NCBI GenBank assembly: GCA_016710265.1
Contig: JADJJL010000001.1
Coordinates: 496,001 to 560,000, forward strand
Source: Saprospiraceae bacterium
GTDB taxonomy: Bacteria; Bacteroidota; Bacteroidia; Chitinophagales; Saprospiraceae
Length of the DNA: 64,000 nucleotides
Direction of reading: 5' to 3'
The position numbers and the translations under genes were made by a program. Below the pieces are notes generated by a model that was given only the letters and a program-made list of their open reading frames with translations, did no database searches and was not told the origin of the DNA. Numbering within the stretch: the first letter of the stretch is position 1; each line of letters begins with the position of its first letter. Shown here one piece after another: positions 1 through 10,236 of this stretch.

Positions 1-2
1 TT

Positions 3-2120
3 TCAGATGTGGGAATAAAAAATGGAACTTACCAACTTTCACTTTCCAATGCCAATGGCCGAATTTATATTTGGGTGGGCTACGATCAAATCACCGGAGA
101 ACCCTTGGGAAATTATGAACCCAATAGTAAAATTATTGCCCCCAGGAGTCAATTCCTCAATACAGTAGGACTTCGATTTCAATCCACGAATATTGAAAAG
201 GCCGGCTTTGTCACTGAAATTGCACAATCTAGTTTAGATTTAAATCGGCTTTCAAACATCGATGACCAAAATAACTTGGGCTTTAGTACAAGATCTGAAA
301 TTTGGTCACCATTGTTAAAATACAAATCAAATCATTTGCGGGTCAGCGGATTTCACGAATTCAAAGATCAGGCCTTCGTTGCATTAAACGCATACAGAAA
401 TCAAGAATTTAACAGAGATTGGAATATTGAAAATCAATTTGGACAAACCGAACAATACTATGGTTCCAAAATCCAAATGTCGATGCTCAAAAGAATAAAC
501 CTTGCATACCAATTTACAGGATACAAAAGAAGTCCGGATTTTAATGGATTTAAAAATGAAGTGCTGCTGGGCTATCAAGACAGTCTCAATGATCTGACAG
601 TGCAATACAATATTTTACAAACGGATCATATATTTCAAAAAACCAACTTTCTAAGACCCAATTTTCGGTATCAAAGAAAATGGTCCACTAAACTCATTTC
701 GCACATCTACGCAAGTCGAGAAAAGAATGAGAGAAGATCCAGCTCCAGTGATAGTCTTCTTAGTTCCAGTTTTCATTTTGATGTATTTGGAACAGGTATT
801 CAGTATCAACTTCCTTCCGGAAAATTTGTCCGAATGGAAATCAAAAGGAGGAATGATTATTTTAATCAAAACAATGCGTTTAGTTTATTTAGCATTTCCG
901 ATGATTTAACCTTCTTATCTCAATGGTCTCATACCAAATGGGGAGCATTCGATCTCAGTATGACAGGCAGAAAGATTCAATATTCGGATGAAAAAATTCA
1001 AGATTCTATCGGACAATACAATTTATTGGGACAGATAGACCACTTTTTAAGTATCCAAAAAAATGCCATTCGCATTAAAAATATTTATTCCATCCAATCA
1101 GGTGCTGAACCCAGATTGGAATTTATTTATGAAGAAAGACGTCCGGGAGATGGAGATTATATTTACCAGGATTTTAACGCTGATGGAATTCGACAAATCC
1201 AGGAATACATTTACGCTCCGGATGTAGATACTGCAAGGTATATCAGACTTCAGGTATTTAATTCGGAATACATTCAATCTTTTCAATCCAATTTAAACCA
1301 AGCTGTAAGTGTAGACTTTAATAAACTTTTGGCTTTCACAAAAGAGAAAAATTTTCTAAGAAAATTAAGTTTTGAATCTGTATTGAGATTTCAATCCAAA
1401 TTAAATCCCACCACAGAGTGGTACGAACAAATTAATCCATTTTACAACAAAACTGAAGGAAACGGATTGCTCGCATTCCAAAGATACAGCCAGCAACAGT
1501 TGTTTATCAATCGGGCAAATTCGATTTATGAAATACAAAATACATACAGCTACCTCGCCAATCGACAATTGCTCACCTTTGGCACAGATGAAAAAAACCA
1601 AAGTGAATTTATTCATAAAAGCAGGATTACCAGTTTCCAACAATTGGATTGGCTGGTGCAATACAATTACCGGGATGAAAAAAGAGCGGCCGGAAATTAT
1701 ACTTTACAAAATTATCGGATGATCACCCAACGTGCAGAGTTCAGTGCCTTGTACAGGATCAATAAAAATGCAAGAACATCCCTGGCTTACTCTTTTAAAA
1801 ATGCAAGAGAAATAGAAAATCAAAAAGAAAGAGCAAAGATCCATCAGTTCCAATGGACCGGTCAGATTTATTTCTTAAAAAAATATTCCATCCGAACCGA
1901 TGTAAAGTGGATCCAAATTGACTTCACCGGAGCACGAGGGACCGCGATCGAATTTATCGTGTTGGAAGGATTTAAAGATGGATCTAACCTAAGCGCTGAT
2001 CTCGGTTTTGATTTGAATATATCTCAACAACTGACAGGGCAGTTTCTGTATTCGGTCAGAAAATCTGCAGGTTCAGAGGCCATACATACAGGAAGAGCTA
2101 GCCTAAGGGCGAATTTTTAA
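3..2120 (+). CDS. C-terminal part of a large outer-membrane beta-barrel-like protein (5' truncated by window)
   Basis: The frame is open to the left window edge, and no signal peptide or convincing start is present, so about 705 residues of a longer protein are seen. The sequence is rich in alternating aromatic and polar stretches (for example YRYQRKWSTK-like strands) and ends in RANF, a terminal aromatic residue typical of outer-membrane barrels. Near residues 375-400 an acidic loop, DFNADGIRQIQEY, resembles a calcium-binding DxNxDG loop. The family is not recognised. Location in the outer membrane is inferred from strand pattern and C-terminus only. The last codons and the TAA stop lie inside the first unit of the satellite array that follows, so the array abuts the gene directly. 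A TonB-dependent-receptor-like protein is an alternative. Confidence 0.6.
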   Translation, partial: SDVGIKNGTYQLSLSNANGRIYIWVGYDQITGEPLGNYEPNSKIIAPRSQFLNTVGLRFQSTNIEKAGFVTEIAQSSLDLNRLSNIDDQNNLGFSTRSEIWSPLLKYKSNHLRVSGFHEFKDQAFVALNAYRNQEFNRDWNIENQFGQTEQYYGSKIQMSMLKRINLAYQFTGYKRSPDFNGFKNEVLLGYQDSLNDLTVQYNILQTDHIFQKTNFLRPNFRYQRKWSTKLISHIYASREKNERRSSSSDSLLSSSFHFDVFGTGIQYQLPSGKFVRMEIKRRNDYFNQNNAFSLFSISDDLTFLSQWSHTKWGAFDLSMTGRKIQYSDEKIQDSIGQYNLLGQIDHFLSIQKNAIRIKNIYSIQSGAEPRLEFIYEERRPGDGDYIYQDFNADGIRQIQEYIYAPDVDTARYIRLQVFNSEYIQSFQSNLNQAVSVDFNKLLAFTKEKNFLRKLSFESVLRFQSKLNPTTEWYEQINPFYNKTEGNGLLAFQRYSQQQLFINRANSIYEIQNTYSYLANRQLLTFGTDEKNQSEFIHKSRITSFQQLDWLVQYNYRDEKRAAGNYTLQNYRMITQRAEFSALYRINKNARTSLAYSFKNAREIENQKERAKIHQFQWTGQIYFLKKYSIRTDVKWIQIDFTGARGTAIEFIVLEGFKDGSNLSADLGFDLNISQQLTGQFLYSVRKSAGSEAIHTGRASLRANF

Positions 2121-3925
2121 ATGTCTGGACTGTGATTTTGGATGATTAATTTGATTTCGCTGATTTTCAGTGGTACACTTTAAAATAATAAGAAATCATT
2201 TAATCAAATGAATCAGGGTGCAGACAATTTTTAAATGTCTTGACTGTGATTGTGGATGATTTAATTGATTTCGCTGATTTTCAGTGGTACACTTTAAAAT
2301 CATTGTAAATCATTTAATCAAATGAATCAGGGTGCTGACAATTTTTAAATGTCTGGACTGTGATTGTGGATGATTTATTTGATTTCGCTGATTTCAGCGG
2401 TACACTTTAAAATCATAGTAAATCATTTAATCAAATGAATCATAGTGCTGACAATTTTTAAATGTCTGGACTGTGATTTTGGATGATTAATTTGATTTCG
2501 CTGATTTTCAATGGTACACTTTAAAATAATAAGAAATCATTTAATCAAATGAATCAGGGTGTTGACAATTTTTAAAAGTCTTGACTGTGATTGTGGATGA
2601 TTTATTTGATTTCGCTGATTTCAGCGGTACACTTTAAAATCATAGTTAATCATTTAATCAAATAAATCAAGGTGCTGACAATTTTTAAATGTCTGGACTG
2701 TGATTTTGGTGATTAATTTGATTTCGCTGATTTTCAGTGGTACACTTTAAAATCATAGTTAATCATTTAATCAAATAAATCAGGGTGCTGACAATTTTTA
2801 ATTGTCTGGACTGTGATTTTAAATGATTAATTTGATTTGGCTGATTACAATGGTACACTTTAAAATAATAAGAAATCATTTAATCAAATGAATCAGGGTG
2901 CTGACAATTTTTAAATGTCTGGACTGTGATTTTGGATGATTTATTTGATTTCGCTGATTTCAGCGGTACACTTTAAAATCATAGTTAATCATTTAATCAA
3001 ATAAATCAGGGTGCTGACAATTTTTAAAAGTCTTGACTGTGATTGTGGATGATTTATTTGATTTCGCTGATTTTCAATGGTACACTTTAAAATCATAGTA
3101 AATCATTTAATCAAATGAATCATAGTGCTGACAATTTTTAAATGTCTGGACTGTGATTTTGGATGATTAATTTGATTTCGCTGATTTTCAATGGTACACT
3201 TTAAAATAATAAGAAATCATTTAATCAAATGAATCAGGGTGTTGACAATTTTTAAAAGTCTGGACTGTGATTTTGGTGATTAATTTGATTTCGCTGATTT
3301 TCAGTGGTACACTTTAAAATCATAGTTAATCATTTAATCAAATAAATCAGGGTGCTGACAATTTTTAATTGTCTGGACTGTGATTTTAAATGATTAATTT
3401 GATTTGGCTGATTACAATGGTACACTTTAAAATAATAAGAAATCATTTAATCAAATAAATCAGGGTGCTGACAATTTTTAAATGTCTGGACTGTGATTTT
3501 GGTGATTAATTTGATTTCGCTGATTTTCAGTGGTACACTTTAAAATCATAGTTAATCATTTAATCAAATAAATCAGGGTGCTGACAATTTTTAATTGTCT
3601 GGACTGTGATTTTAAATGATTAATTTGATTTGGCTGATTACAATGGTACACTTTAAAATAATAAGAAATCATTTAATCAAATGAATCAGGGTGCTGACAA
3701 TTTTTAAATGTCTGGACTGTGATTTTGGATGATTTATTTGATTTCGCTGATTTCAGCGGTACACTTTAAAATCATAGTTAATCATTTAATCAAATAAATC
3801 AGGGTGCTGACAATTTTTAAAAGTCTTGACTGTGATTGTGGATGATTTATTTGATTTCGCTGATTTTCAATGGTACACTTTAAAATAATAAGAAATCATT
3901 TAATCAAATGAATCATAGTGCAGAC
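2112..3925. repeat. Satellite array: 16 tandem copies of a 113-114 bp unit
   Basis: The word GGTACACTTTAAAAT recurs at steps of 113 or 114 bp. Its GTACAC begins at 2173, 2287, 2400, 2514, 2627, 2740, 2853, 2966, 3080, 3194, 3307, 3420, 3533, 3646, 3759 and 3873. Sixteen units make 1814 bp. They fill the gap between two convergent genes from inside the stop codon of the left gene to one base before the mscL stop. Each unit can fold: TGATTTATTTGATT at 2598-2611 pairs perfectly with 2656-2669, and copies at 2966 and 3759 keep the same perfect arms. A small AGTG-GTA-CACT hairpin sits inside some copies. All frames are full of stops. Variants recur in blocks (copies 6-7 match 11-12 and 13-14; 7-9 match 14-16), which points to unequal exchange. 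Confidence 0.97.
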
Positions 3926-3926
3926 T

Positions 3927-4277
3927 TTATTTGGCTTGCTCATCTGGAGACACCAAATTGACCCTTTTCATTCCTTTGATGATCATAAACATCACAAAAG
4001 CAACGACCACAAAGTTTAACACACTGGAAATGAAAGTGCCATAATAGAGTGCATTCTCAGGAGTGGCGATCGTTCCATCCGGGGCAACAATGGCTGCATC
4101 CAGCACAATTTTAGCTTGCTTGTAATCTCCAAATTGAAAAATTTTAGCCACCAGAGGCATAAATAATCCATCAATAAAGGCTGAAGTCACTGCGGTAAAA
4201 GCGGTCGCCATCACCAACCCTACAGCGATGGTAATCAAATTGCCATTCAATGCAAATTCTCTAAATTCTTTGAACAT
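3927..4277 (-). CDS. mscL: Large-conductance mechanosensitive channel MscL
   Basis: This 116-residue protein has the standard MscL layout. The N-terminal amphipathic helix MFKEFREFALNGN leads into TM1 (ITIAVGLVMATAFTAVTSAFIDG), followed by a periplasmic loop and TM2 (residues about 80-103). It ends in a short charged tail, KGMKRVNLVSPDEQAK. It is an inner-membrane pentamer that opens under membrane tension to release solutes during hypo-osmotic shock. It is somewhat shorter than the E. coli protein (136), mainly in the loop and C-terminal helix. It converges on the upstream barrel gene, with the satellite array starting one base beyond its stop. A good TTTTTG-N17-TAATTTCG promoter lies just upstream, so it is likely monocistronic. 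Confidence 0.97.
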   Translation of the reverse strand: MFKEFREFALNGNLITIAVGLVMATAFTAVTSAFIDGLFMPLVAKIFQFGDYKQAKIVLDAAIVAPDGTIATPENALYYGTFISSVLNFVVVAFVMFMIIKGMKRVNLVSPDEQAK

Positions 4278-4311
4278 AAAATTGGATTTAAAATGTTTGA
4301 AAATACAAATA

Positions 4312-4342
4312 CGAAATTACTATAAATCCAGAATTTCAAAAA
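4312..4342 (-). promoter_or_regulatory. mscL promoter, Bacteroidota type
   Basis: On the minus strand TTTTTG (4337-4342) is followed after 17 bases by TAATTTCG (4312-4319). This matches the TTTG / TAnnTTTG pattern of Bacteroidota primary-sigma promoters. Transcription would begin about 30 bases before the mscL start codon. Confidence 0.6.
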
Positions 4343-4345
4343 TTA

Positions 4346-6616
4346 TTATGCAATTTCCTTTCTGATTTTATTCAACGCAGATCCTTCTCTCAACCATTCT
4401 ATTTGTTGTGCATTGTAGGTGTGATTGAGCGTGATTTGATCAGAGCTTCCATCTTGATGGTGAAGCTTTAATTCCAAAGGTACTCCCGGAGTCATTTGAT
4501 CGTATCCCTTAAGGTCAAAGACATCATCTTGGCGTATCAATTCGTAATCTGCAGGATTTTGAAAAGTAAGCGCAAGCATTCCTTGTTTTTTAAGATTGGT
4601 TTCGTGGATGCGAGCAAATGATTTAACGATCACCGCTTTCACGCCAAGATATCTTGGCTCCATGGCTGCGTGTTCTCTGGAAGAACCCTCTCCATAATTT
4701 TCTTCTCCAACGACGACTGTTCCTACAGACTGAGACTTGTAGAGTCTTGCAGAATCTGGTACCGTCATGTAATCTTCTTTGATAAAATTGATAACCTTGT
4801 TGGACTCTCCATTAAAATAGTTGGTCGCACCGATTAGACAATTGTTGGAAATATTTTCCAAATGTCCTCTGAATTCCAACCATGGACCCGCCATCGAAAT
4901 ATGATCTGTGGTACATTTTCCTTTTGCCTTGATCAGAAGTCGCAGGCCGTGTAATTGTTCAGAGGTAATGACTTCAAATGGAGTCAAAACTTGTAATCTT
5001 TTACTGGAAGGATTAATATGAATGTGTATTTGAGCTCCATTTTCTGCCGGTGCTTGATATCCTGCATCTTCTACATCAAAACCTGCCGGAGGCAATTCAT
5101 ATCCCGTTGGTGGATCCAACCTTACAGTCTCTCCATTTTGATTGACCAAGGTATCCGTCAAAGGGTTAAACCTTAAATCACCAGCAATGGCCAAAGCGGT
5201 TACAATTTCCGGAGAAGCTACAAATGCGTGGGTATTGGGATTGCCATCGTTTCGTTTGGAGAAATTTCGATTAAACGAGGTGATGATTGAATTTTTTCTG
5301 CTTGGATCTGCATTGTGTCTTGCCCACTGGCCTATACACGGGCCACAAGCATTGGCCAAAACAACTGCACCCATTTTTTCGAAATCATCCAACAATCCAT
5401 CTCTTTGGATGGTAAAACGAATGAGTTCTGAACCCGGCGTTACCGTAAATTCAGATTTTACTTTTAAGTTTTTTGCAACGGCCTGACGAGCCAAAGATGC
5501 TGCCCTGGATAAATCTTCATAAGAGGAATTGGTACAAGATCCAATCAGCCCAACTTCTAATTTTTCTGGATAATTATTTTCTTTAACCGCTGCCGCGAAT
5601 TTAGAAATGGGCCAGGCAAGATCCGGTGTGTAAGGACCATTGACATGTGGCTCCAAGGTATTTAAATCAATTTCAATGACCTGATCAAAATAGGTCGAAG
5701 GATTGGCGTAACATTCATCATCTCCGGTTAAATGAGCTGCGTGTTGATCGCATAAATCAGCAATCACAGCTCTGCCGGTGGCCCTTAAATATTTCCCCAT
5801 CGCGTCGTCGTAACCAAAGGTAGAGGTGGTGGCTCCAATCTCTGCACCCATGTTGCAAATGGTTCCTTTGCCGGTGCAAGAAAGTGATTTTGCACCTTCA
5901 CCAAAATATTCTACAATGGCTCCGGTTCCACCTTTGACAGTGAGAATACCAGCTACTTTAAGGATGACGTCTTTTGCGGAAGCCCAACCATTTAAGGTAC
6001 CTGTTAATTTAACACCGATCAATTTTGGCATTTTTAATTCCCAGGGCATACCTGCCATCACATCTACTGCATCAGCACCACCAACTCCAATGGCAATCAT
6101 GCCAAGTCCACCAGCATTGGGCGTATGTGAATCGGTACCAATCATCATTCCTCCGGGAAAAGCGTAATTTTCCAAAACAATTTGATGGATAATACCCGCT
6201 CCAGGTTTCCAAAAACCAATACCGTATTTAGTAGATATGCTCTGTAGAAAATCAAAAACTTCTGCATTCTCCACATTAGATGTCGCCAAATCCTGACCGG
6301 CTCCTTCTTTTGCCAAGATGAGGTGATCACAATGAACCGTTGTTGGAACAGCGGTGCGAGATCTTCCACAAGTCATAAATTGCAACAATGCCATTTGGGC
6401 GGTTGCGTCTTGCATGGCCACACGATCCGGAGCAAAAAAGACATAATCTTTGGCTCTGGCGTATTCTTTCAAAGGAGATTCTGGATGCAAGTGGGTATAC
6501 AGAATTTTTTCTGTCAGAGTCAAAGGTCTGCCAAGCGCAGATCTCACATTAGACACTTTTTCCCCGTACTGAGCATAAATTTTTTGAATTAAATCCAAAT
6601 CGAACGGTTGATTCAT
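4346..6616 (-). CDS. acn: Aconitate hydratase (mitochondrial-type aconitase)
   Basis: The enzyme interconverts citrate and isocitrate in the TCA cycle using a [4Fe-4S] cluster. Cluster ligands and substrate motifs are visible: GTDSHTPNAGGLGM, GSCTNSSYED, NACGPCIGQW, and the swivel-domain motif GEENYGEGSSREHAAMEPR. The product from ATG 6616 is 756 residues, the usual size for the mitochondrial-type bacterial enzyme and much shorter than the IRP-like AcnA. The open frame continues 34 codons further upstream, but that extension is not family-like and would begin before the promoter box at 6662-6669, so 6616 is preferred. It is divergent from the lipoprotein gene at 6801 and sits 68 bp upstream of mscL on the same strand. 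Confidence 0.96.
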   Translation of the reverse strand: MNQPFDLDLIQKIYAQYGEKVSNVRSALGRPLTLTEKILYTHLHPESPLKEYARAKDYVFFAPDRVAMQDATAQMALLQFMTCGRSRTAVPTTVHCDHLILAKEGAGQDLATSNVENAEVFDFLQSISTKYGIGFWKPGAGIIHQIVLENYAFPGGMMIGTDSHTPNAGGLGMIAIGVGGADAVDVMAGMPWELKMPKLIGVKLTGTLNGWASAKDVILKVAGILTVKGGTGAIVEYFGEGAKSLSCTGKGTICNMGAEIGATTSTFGYDDAMGKYLRATGRAVIADLCDQHAAHLTGDDECYANPSTYFDQVIEIDLNTLEPHVNGPYTPDLAWPISKFAAAVKENNYPEKLEVGLIGSCTNSSYEDLSRAASLARQAVAKNLKVKSEFTVTPGSELIRFTIQRDGLLDDFEKMGAVVLANACGPCIGQWARHNADPSRKNSIITSFNRNFSKRNDGNPNTHAFVASPEIVTALAIAGDLRFNPLTDTLVNQNGETVRLDPPTGYELPPAGFDVEDAGYQAPAENGAQIHIHINPSSKRLQVLTPFEVITSEQLHGLRLLIKAKGKCTTDHISMAGPWLEFRGHLENISNNCLIGATNYFNGESNKVINFIKEDYMTVPDSARLYKSQSVGTVVVGEENYGEGSSREHAAMEPRYLGVKAVIVKSFARIHETNLKKQGMLALTFQNPADYELIRQDDVFDLKGYDQMTPGVPLELKLHHQDGSSDQITLNHTYNAQQIEWLREGSALNKIRKEIA

Positions 6617-6661
6617 GTTTGTATTTTTATTGTTTAGACGATATCTTTGGAAAATGCGCCG

Positions 6662-6669
6662 CAAAAATA
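6662..6669 (-). promoter_or_regulatory. Putative -7 box of the aconitase gene
   Basis: The minus strand reads TATTTTTG, a full match to TAnnTTTG, about 45 bases before the chosen ATG at 6616. No clear -33 TTTG was found at the expected distance, so this is a one-box call. Confidence 0.4.
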
Positions 6670-6800
6670 AACATTCATTGTGAAAGGAATGTCCATCCTT
6701 GCCGGATTTGCCCTTCAAACAAATAAAACTGTCAATTGATTAGTGCGCAATTGATTTTTTTTACAAACAACAGATTCGCGTTAAAAAGCGTTAGTTTGGG

Positions 6801-7316
6801 ATGCGGATCATCATTATTTTATTGTTCTTTTTTCTCAGTTTAAGCTCTTGCAGGAAGCAGGAAGTGGGTCAACATCGGCTTGAATATCTCATGGACATCG
6901 TCATTGGCGCAGGCCAAAATCCATTACAAACCCATGTGTATGAAAAAGCCATCCGATCCGGTTGGGCTGAATTTTTAAGCAACAACCAATTGCACGATAG
7001 CTTAATCGAAAAAGTGTTGATCTATTCTATCACTGCGAGACCCTTGCTGGCAGAACCCATCAGTTATGGTTTTGTAGAAGAAGCGAGGGCTTTTATTGCG
7101 GACAAAGACCTTCCGTCCACTCAACAAATTGGGATCGCAAACCCGATTCCGGGAGAATCAGTTGGAGATTTACAGTTACTACCTGGTATAGCGGATATTA
7201 AAAACTTTTTAAGAAAAGACATTTTCCATCTGATATTAAATCTCCGGTATAGAAATTCAATCCGATCTACCACAGATCATTTGGTCACTTTCAGGTTTGA
7301 GGTTTTTGTGAAATAG
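6801..7316 (+). CDS. Lipoprotein of unknown function
   Basis: The 171-residue product begins MRIIIILLFFFLSLSSC, a hydrophobic leader ending in a lipobox-like LSSC with Cys17 as the likely lipidated residue. The rest is mainly predicted helix and contains no motif I recognise. It has one notable Pro/Gly stretch (GIANPIPGESVGDLQLLPG). It is divergent from aconitase and about 110 bp upstream of the formate dehydrogenase beta subunit gene on the same strand, so it could be read through into that operon, although a separate promoter seems present. No function is proposed. Confidence 0.75.
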   Translation: MRIIIILLFFFLSLSSCRKQEVGQHRLEYLMDIVIGAGQNPLQTHVYEKAIRSGWAEFLSNNQLHDSLIEKVLIYSITARPLLAEPISYGFVEEARAFIADKDLPSTQQIGIANPIPGESVGDLQLLPGIADIKNFLRKDIFHLILNLRYRNSIRSTTDHLVTFRFEVFVK

Positions 7317-7428
7317 GTCTTCTTGGACCCACAATTATAGCTTAGACGATGGTATGGCATAGATTGTGCCGGTCCTTAAGCCTATAATCCAAAATTCGCT
7401 TAACTTTACCACTACAAACCAGCATTCT

Positions 7429-9090
7429 ATGTCTAAAAATCTCAGTCATCTTTCACAACGTAAAGGCTTGTCAGACAATTTGTTTGACAAAATAGGCTAT
7501 GAAGCTCAAGAAAATGGAAGTCTGGATCCCAAAGCCATCCGCGAGATTGCAGACGAATATCTCATGGGTACTGCCAATGTATTTGGAACTGCCAGTTTTT
7601 ATGATTTTACAAGACCTTCACATAGAGGCAAAAAGGTCTATGTTTGTAATGGCTCGGCTTGTTTGGCTGCAGGCACTCAATCTGCCCTTAAATCTGCATT
7701 ACAAGAGAATTTTGCAGCCGAAGAAATTGGTGAAATGTGCTGTTTGGGCAGATGCCATGAGAATGTTGCATTTCATTACAAGGGTACCAACTATTCCGGA
7801 GCTGATTTTCTAAAGGCTAAAGATATTTTCAATCAGGATGGACCGGATGTTATTAGTGCAGAAAATTACCATGTGGAATCCACAGGTCAAAAGATACTCA
7901 CAGGAACTCCTCCCAGTATTGAGGAAATGAAAGCATGGATGCAGTCCTGGCTACAAATGGAGCCAACTGCCTTGCTTGAAGAAATTAAAACATCTGCCCT
8001 AAGAGGCCGAGGAGGAGCAGGTTTTCCAATCTGGATTAAGTTGGATGGATGCCGAAAAGCTGCTGGAAAACAAAAATACATCGTTTGCAATGCCGACGAG
8101 GGAGATCCAGGATCTTATTCTGATCGCTACCTATTGGAAAATCAAAGCGAACTGGTCTTGGCAGGCATGTGGTTGGCTGCCCGTATTACAGGTTCCGACA
8201 TCGGAGTTGTTTATATCCGTGCGGAATATCCCGATTCTGTAAACATGATCCAACAAACCGTTGAAAACTGGCGTAAAGCGGGATTGCTTGGTCAAAATAT
8301 ACTAGGATCCGGTTTTGATTTTGATTTTAAAGTGATCAAAGCTCAGGGTGCCTATATCTGTGGAGAAGAGACTGCCTTGTTGTCTTCTATAGAAGGTCAA
8401 CGCCCGGAAGTGAGAGTGAGACCTCCGTTTCCGGTGCAGGAAGGATTGTTTAGGATGCCTACAGTAGTCAACAATGTGGAAACTCTGGCTAATCTTCCCT
8501 ACATCATTCAAAATGGTGGCCAAAATTTTGCAGCCATTGGAACTGAGAAGTCTACCGGCACCAAACTGGTATCGCTGGATAGTGCATTGAATGTACCAGG
8601 CATTTACGAAGTAGAGATGGGAAGTTCACTATCCAAACTGATCTTACAACAAGCAAAAGGATTTAGACGTCCGGTAAAAGCTTTGCACATTGGAGGACCC
8701 TTAGGAGGTTTGGTTCCTATCTCAAAATTAGATGATCTAAATGTGGATTTTGAGTCCTTCGCTTCACAAGGATTTATGTTGGGCCACGCATCGGTGGTCA
8801 GTGTTCCGGAAGAATTTCCAATGCTTTATTACCTCGAGCATTTGTTTGAATTTACAGCGCACGAAAGTTGCGGAAAATGTTTTCCATGTAGATTGGGCTC
8901 TACACGGGGAAAAGAAATGATTCAAAAAGCGCGTACACAGCACGATTATAAAATAGACCGCCAATTGATGGACGATTTACTCGACACCATGAAGAGAGGT
9001 TCTCTCTGCGCTCTTGGAGGAGGAATTCCCTTACCGGTCATCAATGCATTGAAATATTTTGAAGATGAACTAGCACCATATTTTAAGTAA
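7429..9090 (+). CDS. fdhB: NAD-dependent formate dehydrogenase beta subunit, NuoE-NuoF fusion
   Basis: The 553-residue product joins two modules. Residues 1-135 are a NuoE-like thioredoxin-fold [2Fe-2S] domain with cysteines at about 73, 78, 105 and 109 (VCNGSAC, CCLGRC). Residues about 160-553 are NuoF-like: ALRGRGGAGFP and CNADEGDPG for NADH/FMN binding, and the C-terminal [4Fe-4S] motif ESCGKCFPC with a later CALGGG cysteine. It would pass electrons from the formate-oxidising subunit to NAD+ in the cytoplasm. ATG 7429 is chosen because the homologous N-terminus starts there; an in-frame GTG 63 bp upstream adds unrelated residues. The catalytic partner is encoded at 10506, but an AT-rich gene lies between them. 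A hydrogenase diaphorase subunit is the alternative, made unlikely by the nearby alpha subunit. Confidence 0.9.
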   Translation: MSKNLSHLSQRKGLSDNLFDKIGYEAQENGSLDPKAIREIADEYLMGTANVFGTASFYDFTRPSHRGKKVYVCNGSACLAAGTQSALKSALQENFAAEEIGEMCCLGRCHENVAFHYKGTNYSGADFLKAKDIFNQDGPDVISAENYHVESTGQKILTGTPPSIEEMKAWMQSWLQMEPTALLEEIKTSALRGRGGAGFPIWIKLDGCRKAAGKQKYIVCNADEGDPGSYSDRYLLENQSELVLAGMWLAARITGSDIGVVYIRAEYPDSVNMIQQTVENWRKAGLLGQNILGSGFDFDFKVIKAQGAYICGEETALLSSIEGQRPEVRVRPPFPVQEGLFRMPTVVNNVETLANLPYIIQNGGQNFAAIGTEKSTGTKLVSLDSALNVPGIYEVEMGSSLSKLILQQAKGFRRPVKALHIGGPLGGLVPISKLDDLNVDFESFASQGFMLGHASVVSVPEEFPMLYYLEHLFEFTAHESCGKCFPCRLGSTRGKEMIQKARTQHDYKIDRQLMDDLLDTMKRGSLCALGGGIPLPVINALKYFEDELAPYFK

Positions 9091-9165
9091 TTCTAAAATC
9101 AAACCAGTACTCTATAAATATTGGCTTGGATACTTTAATAAAAACAAAATAACTTCATCATTGAT

Positions 9166-10236
9166 ATGATACAATTCAAACATTTAACCATTTTACTTTT
9201 CTTTTTTATAATTTGTTCAAAATTATACTCTCAGAATGATAAGTTTTTAAAGGCTATTCAACAATTAAGTAATGTTGAAAAATTTACTTTGGATAATAAA
9301 AATTTTGATGCTGTTTCCTTTAGTGTATCTTTTGAAGATACTTTTGATTCAATAGTAACGATTAATGAGATTGAAACTAAACTCTCAATTACGGCACAAT
9401 GGAAAAGGCAAAATAATTTAGAAACAAACGAAGTTTTCGAATATTCATTCGATAAAGCAGGAAAGAATATATTTACACAAAGAGACAGTTTTGATTCAAA
9501 TGGATTTAAAGTACTTTCTGAAGAGATATGGGCAGGTCAAGTAGGCAATTTAATGAATAAAACAATGTTAGTAAAATATGATTCACTTAGAAGACCATTT
9601 ATGATATCAAAGAGAAAATGTATGGAATGCATTTTGGAACCAAACTTTATACTTCTTTTTTTTGAAAGTGGGTTAGTAAAAGAAATTAAAATCGATATGG
9701 GAATTGGTAAGTTAAATATTATAGGAAGAGAAGAACCAATTGGTACTATTAACTACCTTTTAGAAACTGAGATGAGTGAAGAATTTATGAAAGCAATGGG
9801 AGAAATGGAAGAAGGAAAGAAGGAGGAAGATCCCATCGAGAATTATATATTAAAAAAGAATCCAAAAACTGGAATTACAAACCTTGAAAAAACAAGTACT
9901 GATCCAAAATCAAATAAAAAAAGGACGGTTATGAATGCCAACTTAGACCCAGATTTAAATTTAATTGAAATTAAATTCTATAGTAAAGACGGTGAATTAA
10001 GTACACATAATACTTATACTTATAACAGTAAAAAACAAGTGCTTAATTTTCGTAACCATATTTCTAATCAAGCTTTTACCAATGAATATAACAATTCAGA
10101 TAAGCCAGTAAAAGTGTATGATGAATGGGGTGGCTATGCAATTAACAAATATGATAAAGACTTGAATTTAATAAGTGAATCACTTTTTTTTAGTTCTGGT
10201 TCAATTAGCAATTTAACAGTCTATAAATATGAATAA
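9166..10236 (+). CDS. Secreted protein of unknown function inserted between formate dehydrogenase genes
   Basis: The 356-residue product has a clear signal peptide (MIQFKHLTILLFFFIICSKLYSQ, cleavage likely after YSQ). The mature part contains repeated short strands such as YSFDKAGKNIFTQRDSFD and YTYNSKKQVL that resemble the loose YD/Rhs-like strand repeats of Bacteroidota wall or surface proteins. A CMEC motif lies near residue 155. No family is recognised. The gene is visibly richer in A+T and in AAA/AAT/TTA codons than both flanking formate dehydrogenase genes, and it separates two subunits normally encoded side by side. Acquisition by transfer is inferred. An internal promoter before the alpha subunit (10451-10486) would restore expression downstream. 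Confidence 0.75.
   Translation: MIQFKHLTILLFFFIICSKLYSQNDKFLKAIQQLSNVEKFTLDNKNFDAVSFSVSFEDTFDSIVTINEIETKLSITAQWKRQNNLETNEVFEYSFDKAGKNIFTQRDSFDSNGFKVLSEEIWAGQVGNLMNKTMLVKYDSLRRPFMISKRKCMECILEPNFILLFFESGLVKEIKIDMGIGKLNIIGREEPIGTINYLLETEMSEEFMKAMGEMEEGKKEEDPIENYILKKNPKTGITNLEKTSTDPKSNKKRTVMNANLDPDLNLIEIKFYSKDGELSTHNTYTYNSKKQVLNFRNHISNQAFTNEYNNSDKPVKVYDEWGGYAINKYDKDLNLISESLFFSSGSISNLTVYKYE

Noticed and set aside
2112..3925. CRISPR array
   Set aside because: The whole 113-114 bp unit is repeated with no unique spacers, and no cas genes are nearby.
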